Shown: positions 5,380-5,795 of the stretch, piece by piece | Numbering within the stretch: position 1 is the first letter of the stretch | Layout of the letters: every line of letters begins with the position of its first letter | Origin: an uncultured Chlorobiaceae bacterium | Lineage (GTDB): Bacteria > Bacteroidota > Chlorobiia > Chlorobiales > Chlorobiaceae | Reading direction: 5' to 3' | DNA length: 5,795 bases | Assembly: GCA_903929845.1 (NCBI GenBank) | Contig: CAIYWF010000228.1 | Span: 1 to 5,795 of the forward strand | The notes under the pieces: generated by a model | The model's database searches: none | Told to the model about the DNA's origin: nothing | The model's input: only the letters and a program-made list of their open reading frames with translations | Program-made: the position numbers and the translations under genes

Positions 5380-5795
5380 ATGGATTTTCTGAGTACCACA
5401 TTTTTTTTTATTGTTGCCATTTTCATTCTGGTCACCGCTCATGAACTCGGCCATTTTCTGACCGCGAAACTTTTCGGCATGAGGGTTGACAAGTTTTACA
5501 TCGGTTTCGACTTTTTTGAAAAGCGACTCTGGAAAAAGAAGATCGGAGAAACAGAGTATGGCGTTGGAGCCTTTCCGCTCGGCGGCTATGTGAAGATTGC
5601 CGGAATGGTCGATGAAAGCCTCGACACCGATTTTCAGAACTCCGAACCACAACCCTGGGAGTTCAGGGCAAAACCGGTCTGGCAACGCCTGATCGTGCTT
5701 GCAGGGGGAGTCTCCATGAATTTTATTCTTGCTACTGTTATCTTTATCGGTATAACCCTTGTTCTTGGAGAATCACGCACCAGCGTCAACAATCC
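5380..5795 (+). CDS. rseP: RseP-type site-2 intramembrane zinc metalloprotease, N-terminal part (partial at right edge)
   Basis: RseP cleaves transmembrane segments of regulators such as anti-sigma factors and clears remnant signal peptides in the inner membrane. The 138 residues present start with a hydrophobic segment (about 8-20) running into the zinc motif HELGH (21-25). The region GVGAFPLGGYVKIAGMVDE (61-79) matches the conserved beta-hairpin part of the family. FRAKPVWQRLIVLAGG (95-110) leads into a second membrane segment (about 104-129) with SMNF (112-115). The PDZ domain(s) and the C-terminal metal-ligand region lie beyond the window. The ATG is supported by AAGGA 5 nt upstream and by the normal distance to HELGH. 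A run of nine T encodes Phe8-Phe10. The gene is probably co-transcribed with dxr through a leaky hairpin. The family is clear; the substrate in this organism cannot be told from the sequence. Confidence 0.96.
   Translation, partial: MDFLSTTFFFIVAIFILVTAHELGHFLTAKLFGMRVDKFYIGFDFFEKRLWKKKIGETEYGVGAFPLGGYVKIAGMVDESLDTDFQNSEPQPWEFRAKPVWQRLIVLAGGVSMNFILATVIFIGITLVLGESRTSVNN

Noticed and set aside
1..5795. A new mobile, defence or secondary-metabolite system
   Set aside because: Every long coding frame is accounted for by a well-known housekeeping gene. No unassigned protein, transposase, integrase, repeat array or terminal inverted repeat is visible.

Overview
The window looks like ordinary chromosomal housekeeping DNA from a Gram-negative bacterium. 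My best inference is a green sulfur bacterium (Chlorobi, Chlorobium/Pelodictyon-like). The basis is a type 2 PyrF, the style of the FtsH and Dxr proteins, moderate GC, several genes without a Shine-Dalgarno sequence, and a tRNA gene without an encoded CCA. This placement comes from recall of families, not from a database search.

Layout, left to right. A minus-strand pair, pyrF (691-1527) followed by glmS (607 to beyond the left edge), probably shares a transcript: UMP synthesis, then entry into amino-sugar (peptidoglycan and LPS) synthesis. A 243-bp divergent spacer (1528-1770) separates pyrF from ftsH (1771-3864, plus strand), the membrane AAA+ zinc protease. ftsH ends at a perfect 17-bp hairpin (3878-3914) that can serve as terminator in both directions, because a minus-strand tRNA-Val(UAC) gene (3921-3994) converges on it. 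That tRNA has a good extended -10 promoter (4011-4038). A second divergent spacer leads to dxr (4159-5307, second step of the MEP isoprenoid pathway). A weak hairpin with a T tract follows, then rseP (5380 to beyond the right edge), the intramembrane site-2 metalloprotease.

The genes share a cell-envelope and membrane-quality theme: UDP-GlcNAc precursor supply, isoprenoid carrier precursors, and two membrane proteases. That grouping is typical of many bacteria and needs no special explanation. I see no mobile element, CRISPR array, prophage, toxin system or unknown protein family. The points worth a second look are small and regulatory: the bidirectional terminator, a 10-bp tandem duplication over the glmS ribosome-binding region, an orphan strong SD upstream of glmS, start sites of ftsH and dxr without an SD (ftsH with an overlapping four-codon mini-ORF), and a possible attenuator between dxr and rseP.
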